From Blastococcus sp. CT_GayMR20 (GTDB taxonomy: Bacteria; Actinomycetota; Actinomycetes; Mycobacteriales; Geodermatophilaceae): a stretch of DNA of 64,000 nt. Under the pieces are notes generated by a model that did no database searches, was not told the origin of the DNA, and saw nothing but the letters and a program-made list of their open reading frames with translations. The DNA is taken from assembly GCF_004570345.1 (NCBI RefSeq), contig NZ_SPQM01000008.1, positions 1 through 64,000 of the forward strand. Direction: 5' to 3'. Each line of letters begins with the position of its first letter. The first letter of the stretch is position 1. Position numbers and translations under genes: made by a program. This document shows, in pieces, positions 25,749 to 34,208 of this stretch.

Positions 25749-26633
25749 ATGGACTTCCTGCAACCGACGTCGTGGGCCGACGCCCTCGCCGTCCGTGCCG
25801 AGCGCCTCGACGCCGTCCCGATCGCCGGCGGCACCGACGTGATGGTCGACGTCAACTTCGACCGGAGCCGTCCGGGGGCGCTGCTCGACCTCGGCCGGGT
25901 GCCCGAGCTGCGGGAGTGGACCCCCGAGGACGGCTGGATCCGGCTCGGCGCGGGAGTGCCCTACTCGCGGATCATCGACGACCTCCGTGCGCAGCTGCCG
26001 GGCCTGGCCATGGCGTCGCGGACCGTGGGCTCCCCGCAGATCCGCATCCGCGGCACCGTCGGGGGGAACCTCGGCTCGGCGTCCCCGGCCGGCGACGCTC
26101 ACCCGCCGCTGCTGGCGGCCGGCGCGGTCGTCGAGGTGGCGTCGGCGGCGCGCGGCGCGCGGCGGATCCCCGCGGCGGACTTCTACCTCGGCGTGAAGCG
26201 CAACGCTCTCGAGCCGGACGAGCTGATCTCCGCCGTCCTGGTCCCGCCGGCGGCGGGGCCGCAGCAGTTCTGCAAGGTCGGCACCCGGAACGCCATGGTC
26301 ATCGCCGTCTCGGCGTTCGCGTGCGCGCTGCACCCCGACCGCAAGGGGGTCGGCACCGGCATCGGTTCGGCGGCCCCGACGCCGCGCCGTGCGGTGGACG
26401 CGGAGATCTTCCTCGCGGGAGAGCTCGAGGACGCCGGCCTGTGGGAGTCCCGCGGTCAGCTGCCCGAGGCGCTGGCCCGCGCCTTCGGGGAGCGGGTCGC
26501 CGAGGCGGCGTCCCCCATCGACGACGTCCGGGGGAGCGCGGCCTACCGCCGCCACTCGCTGTCGGTGATGGCGCGGCGGGCCGCCACCTGGGCATGGGCC
26601 GAATACCAGCGCGATCTGCGGAAGGCGGCCTGA
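25749..26633 (+). CDS. pucC: Xanthine dehydrogenase FAD subunit
   Basis: The 294-residue FAD-binding subunit of a molybdenum hydroxylase. Flavin motifs are PIAGGTDVMVD (about 24-34) and TVGSPQIRIRGTVGGNLGSASPAGDAHPPL. It is first in a tight three-gene operon, with 1 nt between its stop and the next ATG. It passes electrons from the Fe-S subunit to the final acceptor. The gene order FAD, Fe-S, Mo matches actinobacterial puc (xanthine dehydrogenase) operons. The start ATG was chosen at the conserved MDFLQPTSWADAL. Confidence 0.88.
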   Translation: MDFLQPTSWADALAVRAERLDAVPIAGGTDVMVDVNFDRSRPGALLDLGRVPELREWTPEDGWIRLGAGVPYSRIIDDLRAQLPGLAMASRTVGSPQIRIRGTVGGNLGSASPAGDAHPPLLAAGAVVEVASAARGARRIPAADFYLGVKRNALEPDELISAVLVPPAAGPQQFCKVGTRNAMVIAVSAFACALHPDRKGVGTGIGSAAPTPRRAVDAEIFLAGELEDAGLWESRGQLPEALARAFGERVAEAASPIDDVRGSAAYRRHSLSVMARRAATWAWAEYQRDLRKAA

Positions 26634-26634
26634 C

Positions 26635-27105
26635 ATGCGCATCACCACCACCGTCAACGGCACCGAGCACGAGGTGGACGACGTCTGGGCCGGTGAGAGC
26701 CTGCTCTACATGCTGCGCGAGCGCATGGGCCTGCCCGGCTCGAAGAACGCCTGCGAACAGGGCGAGTGCGGCTCCTGCACCGTCTACCTCGACGGCGAAC
26801 CGGTCTGCTCGTGCCTCGTCGCGGCGGGACAGGCCGCCGGGCGGCAGGTGATCACGGTCGAGGGTCTCGCCACCGACGACGGGCTCCATCCGGTGCAGGA
26901 GGCGTTCGTCGAGTGCGGGGCCGTGCAGTGCGGCTTCTGCACGCCGGGCCTGCTGGTCGCCGCCCACGACCTGCTGGCCCGGGTGCCGGACCCCTCCGAC
27001 CTGGAGATCCGCGAGGCGCTGGCCGGCAACCTCTGCCGGTGCACCGGGTACGAGAAGATCCTGGACGCGGTCCGGCTCGCCGCGGAGCGGCAGGCGCAGG
27101 CATGA
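26635..27105 (+). CDS. pucE: Xanthine dehydrogenase 2Fe-2S subunit
   Basis: The 156-residue protein binds two 2Fe-2S clusters: a plant-ferredoxin-type site CEQGECGSC...C in the N-terminal half, and a helical-domain site QCGFCTPG with NLCRCTGY in the C-terminal half. It ferries electrons from the molybdenum site to FAD. It starts 1 nt after pucC, and its stop overlaps the pucD ATG by 4 nt (ATGA), which shows tight coupling. Confidence 0.95.
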   Translation: MRITTTVNGTEHEVDDVWAGESLLYMLRERMGLPGSKNACEQGECGSCTVYLDGEPVCSCLVAAGQAAGRQVITVEGLATDDGLHPVQEAFVECGAVQCGFCTPGLLVAAHDLLARVPDPSDLEIREALAGNLCRCTGYEKILDAVRLAAERQAQA

Positions 27106-29402
27106 GCACCGACGCCGGCACGCGGACGACGACGACCACCACGACGCCCGGCCGCATCGGCGACAGCCCGCTCCGGCCCGACGGCACCCTCAAGGTCACC
27201 GGTGAGTTCGCCTACGCCAGCGACCTCTGGCACGACGACATGGTGTGGGGCGTGACTCTGCGCAGCCCGCACCCGCACGCGCGGATCCGGCGGATCGACA
27301 TCACCGAGGCGCTCACGGTGCCGGGCGTGACCGCGGTGCTCACAGCCGACGACGTCCCGGGAGAGAACGCCTTCGGCCTCGAGCACGCCGACCAGCCGGT
27401 TCTCGCCTCCGAGTTCGTGCGCTACGAGGGAGAGCCGGTCGCGCTGGTCGCGGCCGACCACCCGGAGACCGCCCGCCGGGCGGCCGCCCGCATCCGGGTC
27501 GAGTACGAGGTCCTGCCCGCGGTCACCGACCCGCGGCGGGCCATGGACGACGACGCCCCGGCGGTGCACCGTCCCGGCAACCTGGTGCGCCACCTGAAGC
27601 TGCGGCGGGGTGACGCCGAGGCGACCGCGCCGGTCGTGGTGTCGCTCGACTTCGAGGTCGGCATGCAGGACCAGGCATTCCTCGGCCCGGAGTCCGGGCT
27701 CGCCGTCCCGGCGGAGGACGGCGGGGTCGACCTGTACGTGGCGACGCAGTGGCTGCACGTCGACCAGAGGCAGATCTGCCTGGCGCTGGGCATGTCGAGC
27801 GACAAGGTGCGCCTGCACCTGGCCGGCGTCGGCGGCGCGTTCGGCGGTCGCGAGGACCTGTCCGTGCACGTGCACGCCTGCCTCCTGGCGCTGCGCACCA
27901 ACCGTCCGGTCAAGATGTCCTACAGCCGGGAGGAGTCCTTCTTCGGCCACGTGCACCGGCACCCGGCGACGCTGTCGTACGAGTTCGGCGCCCAGCGCGA
28001 CGGCACCCTGGTCTACGCCCGGGCTCGCGTCCTCCTCGACGGCGGCGCCTACGCCTCCTCGACCGCCGCGGTCGTCGGCAACGCGGGCACGCTCGGGCTG
28101 GGCCCCTACCGGATCCCCAACGTGTCGGTCGACGCCTACGGCGTCTTCACCAACAACCCGCCGTGCGGGGCCATGCGCGGGTTCGGCTGCGTGCAGGCGG
28201 CGTTCGCCCACGAGGCGCTGATGGACGAGCTCGCCGACGCCGTCGGGCTGGACCGGGTGGAGATCCGCCAGCTCAACGGCATGCGCGAGGGCGATCTCAA
28301 CATCACCGGCCAGGTCATCGACTCCGCCGCTCCGGTGGCCGAGCTGCTGCAGATCGTGCGGGACATGCCGCTGCCGCCCGAGCTCGGCGAGGACCCCGAC
28401 CTCCGCTCGCTGCCCGGTTCGGTGGGCAACGCCACCCACGGCGAGGGAGTCGTGCGTGGCGTCGGCTACGCGGTCACGTACAAGAACGTCGGCTTCTCCG
28501 AGGGGTTCGACGACTACTCGACCGCCCGGGTGCGGCTGGAGATGACCGGCGGCGAGGCCGTGGCCACGGTGCACACGGCGGCTGCCGAGGTCGGCCAGGG
28601 GCTGATCACCGTCGAGCAGCAGATCTGCCGGACCGAGCTCGGCGTCGAACGCGTCGTCGTCCATCCGAAGAACACCGCCGTCGGGTCCGGCGGCTCGACG
28701 TCGGCGTCCCGGCAGACCTACGTGACCGGTGGTGCGGTGCAGGCGGCCTGCGAGGCGGTGCGGACGGCGGTCCTCGAGCGGGCCGCCCTCGCGCTCGGCC
28801 GCCCGGCCGGCGACCTGCGGCTGGACGGCGAGAAGATCGTCGGCACCGCCGGCGACGTCCTCATCAGCCTCGGCGACGTGCTCGGTGAGGACGCCGTCGA
28901 GGAGACCGTCGAGTGGCGGCACCGCCCGACCCACGCCATCGACCCGGAGACCGGGCAGGGCGACGCGCACGTGCAGTTCGCGTTCTCCGCGCACCGGGCG
29001 GTCGTCGACGTGGACGTGGAGCTCGGGCTGGTGAAGGTCATCGCCCTCGACACCGCGCAGGACGTGGGCAAGGCGATCAACCCCGACGCCGTCCTGGGCC
29101 AGATCCACGGCGGGTCGGCGCAGGGGATGGGCCTGGCCCTGATGGAGGAGATCGTGGTGACCGACGGCCACGTGCGGAACCCGTCGTTCACCGACTACCT
29201 CATCCCGACGATCCTCGACATGCCGCCGATGAAGGTCGAGGTGCTCGAGTACGCCGACCCGCACGCGCCGTACGGCGTCCGTGGGGTGGGGGAGCCGCCG
29301 ACGATCTCCTCGGGGCCGGCCGTCGCAGCCGCCGTCCGCGCCGCTACCGGGAAGCCGCTGCGCCGGGTGCCGATCCGCCCGGAGCACATCACGGGCACCT
29401 GA
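27102..29402 (+). CDS. pucD: Xanthine dehydrogenase molybdopterin subunit
   Basis: The 766-residue catalytic subunit matches actinobacterial PucD in several long segments: LRPDGTLKVTGEFAYASD, QDQAFLGPESGLAVPAEDGG, GVGGAFGGREDLS, CGAMRGFG, EVGQG, and the active-site Glu731 in RGVGEPPT. It would oxidise hypoxanthine and xanthine to urate. The N-terminus carries a run of seven Thr. No XdhC-type cofactor insertion protein or PucR regulator is in the window, so maturation and control must come from elsewhere. A strong inverted repeat follows the stop. Confidence 0.9.
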   Translation: MSTDAGTRTTTTTTTPGRIGDSPLRPDGTLKVTGEFAYASDLWHDDMVWGVTLRSPHPHARIRRIDITEALTVPGVTAVLTADDVPGENAFGLEHADQPVLASEFVRYEGEPVALVAADHPETARRAAARIRVEYEVLPAVTDPRRAMDDDAPAVHRPGNLVRHLKLRRGDAEATAPVVVSLDFEVGMQDQAFLGPESGLAVPAEDGGVDLYVATQWLHVDQRQICLALGMSSDKVRLHLAGVGGAFGGREDLSVHVHACLLALRTNRPVKMSYSREESFFGHVHRHPATLSYEFGAQRDGTLVYARARVLLDGGAYASSTAAVVGNAGTLGLGPYRIPNVSVDAYGVFTNNPPCGAMRGFGCVQAAFAHEALMDELADAVGLDRVEIRQLNGMREGDLNITGQVIDSAAPVAELLQIVRDMPLPPELGEDPDLRSLPGSVGNATHGEGVVRGVGYAVTYKNVGFSEGFDDYSTARVRLEMTGGEAVATVHTAAAEVGQGLITVEQQICRTELGVERVVVHPKNTAVGSGGSTSASRQTYVTGGAVQAACEAVRTAVLERAALALGRPAGDLRLDGEKIVGTAGDVLISLGDVLGEDAVEETVEWRHRPTHAIDPETGQGDAHVQFAFSAHRAVVDVDVELGLVKVIALDTAQDVGKAINPDAVLGQIHGGSAQGMGLALMEEIVVTDGHVRNPSFTDYLIPTILDMPPMKVEVLEYADPHAPYGVRGVGEPPTISSGPAVAAAVRAATGKPLRRVPIRPEHITGT

Positions 29403-29413
29403 CACGCCTGAGT

Positions 29414-29472
29414 TGATCATCGTCAGGTGGCTGCCACCGTCGGCGTGGCGGACAGCCACCTGGCGATGATCG
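29414..29472. repeat. 20-bp imperfect inverted repeat between convergent genes
   Basis: Arms 29414-29433 (TGATCATCGTCAGGTGGCTG) and 29453-29472 match at 18 of 20 positions around a 19-nt spacer. It sits between the pucD stop and the stop of the frameshifted secreted protein. It may act as a bidirectional terminator, although it lacks a T-run, or it may be one copy of a genomic palindromic repeat. Confidence 0.7.
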
Positions 29473-29488
29473 ACTGCGGATCCCTCCC

Positions 29489-30141
29489 TCAGGTGAGGGC
29501 GTCGCAGATGGCCGTGTCGATCGCAGTGGGGTCGGAGTAGGCGTCGTGCACGCCTCCGCTCGAGGCGACCACCTCGAAGTCGGCGCCGGGAGCGAAGGTC
29601 ACCCGCCCGGTGTCCTGCAGCACCAGCCGGCCGCCACCCGGAGCGTGCGCCAGGTAGATGGCCCCGACCTCGGTGAGGGTGCGTGAGATCGGGTCGCCGG
29701 GGACGGCATACACGTAGTGGCGGTTGAAGTGACCGGAGATCGTCAGGCTCGGGCCGTCGCCGGTGGGCGACAGCGAGAACACGTCGCCGGGGTAGTCGAG
29801 GTGGACGACGGTCTTCGTCGCGCGACCGTCGGCGGTGTGCCACCTGGTCATCCGCTCGCGGGCGGTACCGAGAGGTAGACCTCCTGCCCGTCGCACTCCA
29901 GTCCGATGGGCACTCCTGAGTAGGAATCGGCGTAGCTGCCCTGGCAGGTGATGCCGCTGCCGGCTTCCCAGCAGCTCCAGGGCGCGAAGTCGGGGTTCAG
30001 CGTCGGCACCATGAGCGCCGGGTCCACCTGCGTCGGAGGCTTCGCCTCGGCGACGGTGGCCGGCAGGAGTGCGGCGACGGCCAGCACGCCGAGGGCCAGT
30101 CGGCGGGTCCGGCGCAGGCGGGACGAGCGGGTTGCGGGCAC
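29489..30141 (-). pseudogene. Secreted protein split by a one-base frameshift
   Basis: Two ORFs cover this stretch: 29848-30141 (97 residues, Sec signal peptide ending near VAEA-KPP, then CWEAGSGITCQGSY and IGLECDGQEVYLS) and 29489-29851 (120 residues, MTRWHTADGRATKTVVHLDYPG). They overlap by 4 nt. Adding one G (C on the coding strand) between 29870 and 29871 joins them smoothly as EVYLSGTARERMTRW, about 217 residues. The second half has no signal of its own and begins mid-domain, so one ancestral secreted protein is the simplest reading. Function unknown. It has three Cys in the N-terminal part. If the two ORFs are real separate genes, the ATGA overlap would couple them. Confidence 0.75.
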
Positions 30142-30338
30142 GGGAACTCCTCAGGGATGTCCGGTCGGGTGCCGAGAGTCCGGGGGCGGTGTCACGTCCT
30201 CGGATCGATGTCCTCGGTATGGGGACGACGCTAGGAATCCCGTGGCCGGCGGTCGTCCGGGGCAGCTCGGCCATCCCCGCGACGAGCACTGCGGCTGGCC
30301 CCAGTGTGCTGGACGTCGCGACCTGCCAGCATCGGGCG
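30142..30338 (+). promoter_or_regulatory. Divergent upstream region of the signalling locus with a 16-bp dyad
   Basis: The 197-bp region between the secreted protein and the lone receiver carries CTGCGGCTGGCCCCAG at 30289-30304, 34 nt before the receiver ATG. The same pattern (13 of 16 identical) is found at 34158-34173 before kinase 2. Half-sites CTGnGG and CCnCAG are inverted about a 4-nt centre, as expected for a dimeric regulator site. Confidence 0.5.
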
Positions 30339-30692
30339 ATGAGCCCGACGGTGCTGGTCGTCGACGACCACGCATCCTTCCGTGCCGCGGCCTCTGCGCT
30401 GCTGGAGGCCGAGGGCTTCACGGTCGTCGGCGGGGCCGGTGACGGGGAGGAGGCGCTCGCCCAGGTCGGGATGCTGCGCCCCGACGTGGTGCTCCTCGAC
30501 GTCCAGCTCCCGGGGATCGACGGCTTCGAGGTCGCCCGTCGGCTGGCGGCCCTGGCCTTCCCCCCGGCGGTGCTGCTCATCTCCAGCCGGGCGGAGGCGG
30601 AGTACGGCGACCAGGTGGCCCGGTCCCCGGCGCGCGGCTTCCTCGACAAGTGGGCGCTGTCCGGCGCGGAGCTCGCCCGGCTGCTGCCGTGA
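30339..30692 (+). CDS. Single-domain response regulator (receiver only)
   Basis: The 117-residue protein is a receiver domain with no output domain. The acidic pair is in VLVVDDHASF, the phosphorylation Asp in VVLLDVQLPG, the switch Ser in LLISSRAE and the conserved Lys in GFLDKWAL, so it should accept phosphate. Its stop overlaps the kinase 1 GTG start (GTGA). It could be a phosphate sink, a relay, or act by protein binding. The dyad at 30289-30304 lies just upstream. Confidence 0.9.
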   Translation: MSPTVLVVDDHASFRAAASALLEAEGFTVVGGAGDGEEALAQVGMLRPDVVLLDVQLPGIDGFEVARRLAALAFPPAVLLISSRAEAEYGDQVARSPARGFLDKWALSGAELARLLP

Positions 30693-32252
30693 GGCGGCTC
30701 GAGGTCCTCGGCTGGTGCACCGCCATGGGAGCCGGCCTCGCCATCGACCTGGTCGTCTACGGGCCGGGGAACCCGGTCGGCTGGCTCCCTGACGTCGCGG
30801 TGGGGTGGGGCCTTCCTGGGCGGGGCCCTGCTGCTGCGCACGCGCGCCCCCGCGGAGCCGATGGGGGTGCTCATCGGCGGGGTGGGTCTCACCTGGTTCC
30901 TCGGCACGCTGGTACCGGCCCTGGTGTTCGTGCACCGGGGCGTCCTGGTCCACGTGCTGTTCGCCTTTCCGACAGGGCGGCTGTCCGGGATCGGGCGGGT
31001 GGCAGTCCCGGTCGCGTACGGAGTGGCCGTCAGCCAGGGGACCTGGGGCAACGAATGGACGACGATCGGGCTCACCGTGGCGCTGCTGGCGGTTGTCGCG
31101 GTCCACCGAGGGAGGGCCGTCGGGCCCGTCCGCCGGGCTCGCCACCAGGCCACCGTGGCCGCAGCCGCCCTCGGGTTGCTGTTGATCGCTTCCGCGCTGG
31201 CGCGGCTGGCGTTCCCGCTGGGCGACGCCGACGGGGTCACCCTCCTCGGCTACATGGTGGCGCTGCTCGGGGTGGCCGTCGCCGTCACATCGGGCGCTGA
31301 CCGGGCGCGCTGGCGCACGGCTCCGGTCACCGATCTGGTGGTGCAGCTGGGCGGCGAACGATCGGGTGCCGTGCGCGACGCGCTCGCCCGGGCGCTGGGT
31401 GACCCCAGCCTCGAGGTCGGGTACCGGGACGGCGGAGGTTTCGTCGACGCGGCCGGGCGACCGGTGGTGGTGCCCGCCGGCGACGCCGGACGGGCGTCCA
31501 CCTTGGTGCAGCAACTCGGCGAGCCGGTCGCGGTGCTGGTGCACGACCCCGTGGTCCTCGCCGATGCCCAGTTGCTCGACGCGGTCGCCGCCGCCGCGCG
31601 ACTGGTGGCGCGCAACGACCAGCTGCGAGCCGACGTGGAGGCGCGGGTGGCCGACCTCGAGGATTCCCGGCGGCGGCTGGTCGCCGCTGCGGACGGGGAG
31701 CGCGGTCGACTCGCGGATCGGCTCGCCGAGGGCGCGGAGCACAAGCTGGCCGCCCTGGCCGAAGGTCTGGCAGGGGTGACGTCGGACGACGACGGCGTCG
31801 ACCGGGTGCGGGCGGAGCTCGATCGCACCCGCGCCGACCTGCGCCGCTTGGCCGCCGGGTTGGACCCGGTCGGTGCCGGGGGTATCGAGACGGCGCTGCG
31901 CGACCTGGCCGCACGCTGCCCGGTCCCGGTGGACGTGGACGTGGACGCGATGGCGCGACCGCTCGCGGCGCAGGTGGCCCAGGCGATGTGGTTCGTCGGT
32001 GCCGAGGCCGTGGCGAACGCGGTGAAGCACGCCGGTGCCACACGGATCGGCATCGTGCTGGCGGCGGACGACGACGCGGTCGTGCTGACCGTCACCGACG
32101 ACGGCGCCGGCGGTGCGGACCCGGGGACCGGTTCCGGACTCCGTGCCCTCGTCGATCGTGTCGACGCGCTGGGCGGATGGCTCGGGGTGCAGAGCCGCCG
32201 GGGCGGGGGGACGACGGTGCTGGCCGCCGTCCCCGCGTTTCCCGTCAGCTGA
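30689..32252 (+). CDS. Sensor kinase 1: ATPase domain kept, phospho-acceptor His replaced; one-base frameshift near the start
   Basis: The frame-corrected protein is about 520 residues: membrane helices, a cytoplasmic domain ending VAVLVHDPVVL, a NarX-type dimerisation region and an HATPase_c domain. The H-box reads ERGRLADRLAEGAEHKL where relatives have ERRRLERDLHDGAQQRL, so the acceptor His is Ala (codon 31725-31727). The ATP domain is intact: N-box EAVANAVKHAGA (Asn codon 32016-32018), DDGAGG, GSGLRALVDRV and a GGGTT end. The GTG at 30689 (GTGA overlap with the receiver) reads VRRLEVLGWCTAMGAG and then leaves frame at a GGGG run (30807-30810). Removing one G restores GWAFLGGALLLRTRAPAEP and joins the main frame. 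Otherwise translation would begin at ATG 30861 and lack the first helices. Confidence 0.85.
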
Positions 32253-34065
32253 TCCGCCGCCACGGCAGGCCCCAGTAGGTCTCGTTGAAGAGGATGGACG
32301 GCTGGATGGCGGTGAACCTGATGCCGTCGGCCGTCGGCTCCCACCTGCCCATGAAGACGAGCTCCTCGACGGGGCACAGAGGCGGACCGGTGATGAAGGC
32401 GATCCGCGACCCTCGCACCTCGTACGTGCCGCCGCAGTCGGTCGGGTCGGCCCGGCCGTCCACGTGGTGCACCCAGGTGCCGTCCTCCACGGTGAAGGTC
32501 GACAGCCCTCCGTTGTAGAAGGCGTCCCTGGGGTCGACGCCCGCGGCGATCAGCTGGTCCTCGGTCATCTCCCAGCGGTACACACCCTCCGGGAGCGGCC
32601 GCGCCGCCTGGATCTCCTCGATCTTGCGCCACGGCACACTGTGCAGCAGTTCGCGGACCAGTTGGTCGGCCGGATCGTTCGTGACGCGACTCCGGACATC
32701 GGTCCAGCTGATCTCCGCTCCGTCGAGAGCCGGACGGGCCTCCCACCTTCCGCCGCACTGCGGCTCCTCGACGAACTGCAGCACGCCGTCGTCGAGACTG
32801 TAGGTGCCCTCGCACACCTGTTCTCCACGTCGGGACCGCCACTCCCACCGGGACGACCCGCCGTCCAGGGTGACCGTCTGGACGCCGAGCTCCTCGGCTG
32901 CCTCCGTCTCCGACAGGCCGGCGTCCAGGCCGTCCTGGTAGGTGACCTCGTAACGCCACACCCCGTCGTACCTGCCGAGGTCATCCGGCGAGCTGGCCAC
33001 CGGGGTCGCGTCCGCGCAGGTGGTGCCCGCAGAGGGCGGTTCCGAGGACGCGACGATCTCGGTGATCCGGGCCAGGAGCGGGCCGGTCGACTCGTCGGCG
33101 GCCAGGCGATCCCGCACCGGCTGGGTGGCCGCCGCCATCGCGGCCTGCTGCTCCGCCGTGGCGACCACCACCTCGAGGCCTTCGGCGCACACCGCAGCCA
33201 GCTCGTCGGCATCGGAGGGACGGGTCTCGATGCTGTGTTCCAGCGTGTCGTCGGCCGCCGTGAGGAGCAGCTCCCGCTGCTCGTCGGTCAGCGCCTCGAG
33301 CGCCTCGGTGTTCGCGACCAGCACGTTGGCCTTGGCGTAGGGGGTGAGGTTGCCCGTCAGCACGCCGCGCCACGGCAGGGACGACACGTAGGCCGCGCTC
33401 GTCTCCGCGCCACCCAGGCGTCCCTCCCGGAACAGCGTCTGCATCTCCTCGCCGCCGATGTCCAGTGGCGTCGCGCCGAGAGCCTGCAGGGTCTCCCACG
33501 ACAGGTCCGACAACGGCGTCCGGATGCCGACACCGGCGAAGTCGGCGGGTTCCAGCAGCGGCTCCGCGAAGCTCGCCGGGTGACGTAGGCCCTCGGGGAA
33601 CAGGCCGAGCCCGCTCACTCCCAACTCGTCCAGGCCGGACAACATCTCCTCGGCGACCGGATCGCTCACGACGGCGTCCAGCGCCGAGTCGCTGGTCACC
33701 AGGAACGGCGCCTGCAGAGCCTGCAACGTCGTGACGCCGAGGGTGTCCCACGACCGGGCCGGGATGAACCCGAGGTCGGAGGTCCCCTCGATGACCTGCT
33801 GAGCGGCGACCTGGTCCCAGGACGCTCCCCCGTCGCCGACGCCCCATTCGACGTCGACCCGCACCCGGCCCTCGGAGCCCGACGACACCTGTTCGGCGAA
33901 GTACTCGACGTCCCGGCTGCCAGGACGGCCGGGTTGCTCGGGCGAGGCGAGGCTCAGCGTGAGCACGCCCCCCGAGCCACCGCCCTTGTCCACCTCCCCG
34001 GCGGAGCAGCCGGCCACCACCACGCCGACCAGGAGAACCGACGCGGACGTCCTCGGGACCTTCAT
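32245..34065 (-). CDS. DctP-type (TRAP) solute-binding lipoprotein with duplicated C-terminal domain
   Basis: The 606-residue lipoprotein begins with a signal peptide and lipobox VVAGC (Cys20). Residues about 30-345 form a TRAP-transporter DctP-like fold: AEQVSSGSEGRVRVDVEW, QVIEGTSDLGFIPARSWD, GGEEMQTLFREGRLGGAE and ALEALTDEQRELLLTAADDT. Residues 365-482 and 492-606 are two copies of one domain, each with a CxGTY...C pair (Cys418/437 and Cys544/564) and ending PWR(K/R)I. No DctQ or DctM permease gene is near, so this is probably a receptor, not a transporter part. The start ATG 34065 has AAGGG upstream. It overlaps the end of kinase 1 by 8 nt tail-to-tail and is divergent from kinase 2. Confidence 0.85.
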   Translation of the reverse strand: MKVPRTSASVLLVGVVVAGCSAGEVDKGGGSGGVLTLSLASPEQPGRPGSRDVEYFAEQVSSGSEGRVRVDVEWGVGDGGASWDQVAAQQVIEGTSDLGFIPARSWDTLGVTTLQALQAPFLVTSDSALDAVVSDPVAEEMLSGLDELGVSGLGLFPEGLRHPASFAEPLLEPADFAGVGIRTPLSDLSWETLQALGATPLDIGGEEMQTLFREGRLGGAETSAAYVSSLPWRGVLTGNLTPYAKANVLVANTEALEALTDEQRELLLTAADDTLEHSIETRPSDADELAAVCAEGLEVVVATAEQQAAMAAATQPVRDRLAADESTGPLLARITEIVASSEPPSAGTTCADATPVASSPDDLGRYDGVWRYEVTYQDGLDAGLSETEAAEELGVQTVTLDGGSSRWEWRSRRGEQVCEGTYSLDDGVLQFVEEPQCGGRWEARPALDGAEISWTDVRSRVTNDPADQLVRELLHSVPWRKIEEIQAARPLPEGVYRWEMTEDQLIAAGVDPRDAFYNGGLSTFTVEDGTWVHHVDGRADPTDCGGTYEVRGSRIAFITGPPLCPVEELVFMGRWEPTADGIRFTAIQPSILFNETYWGLPWRRIS

Positions 34066-34208
34066 GGGCGTGCCCTTCTGGGAGTTGGAGCTTCCGAGGC
34101 TCGTCGCCCACGCCCGTGCTTCCATCGGAGCCACCCGGGGATCCGGGGATCCGCGACCTGTGGCTGACCACAGTCGAAACGGCACGGTTCGGTGCCACAC
34201 TCGCCAGC
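34066..34208. promoter_or_regulatory. Divergent promoter region with two dyads between the DctP-like gene and kinase 2
   Basis: Two inverted repeats lie here. CTGTGG-CTGA-CCACAG (34158-34173) is a perfect 6-4-6 dyad. GGCAC-n6-GTGCC (34181-34196) is a 5-6-5 dyad centred 23 bp further on, about two helical turns. The first differs at only 3 of 16 positions from the site before the lone receiver, and it ends 35 nt before the kinase 2 ATG, against 34 nt for the receiver. Confidence 0.55.
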
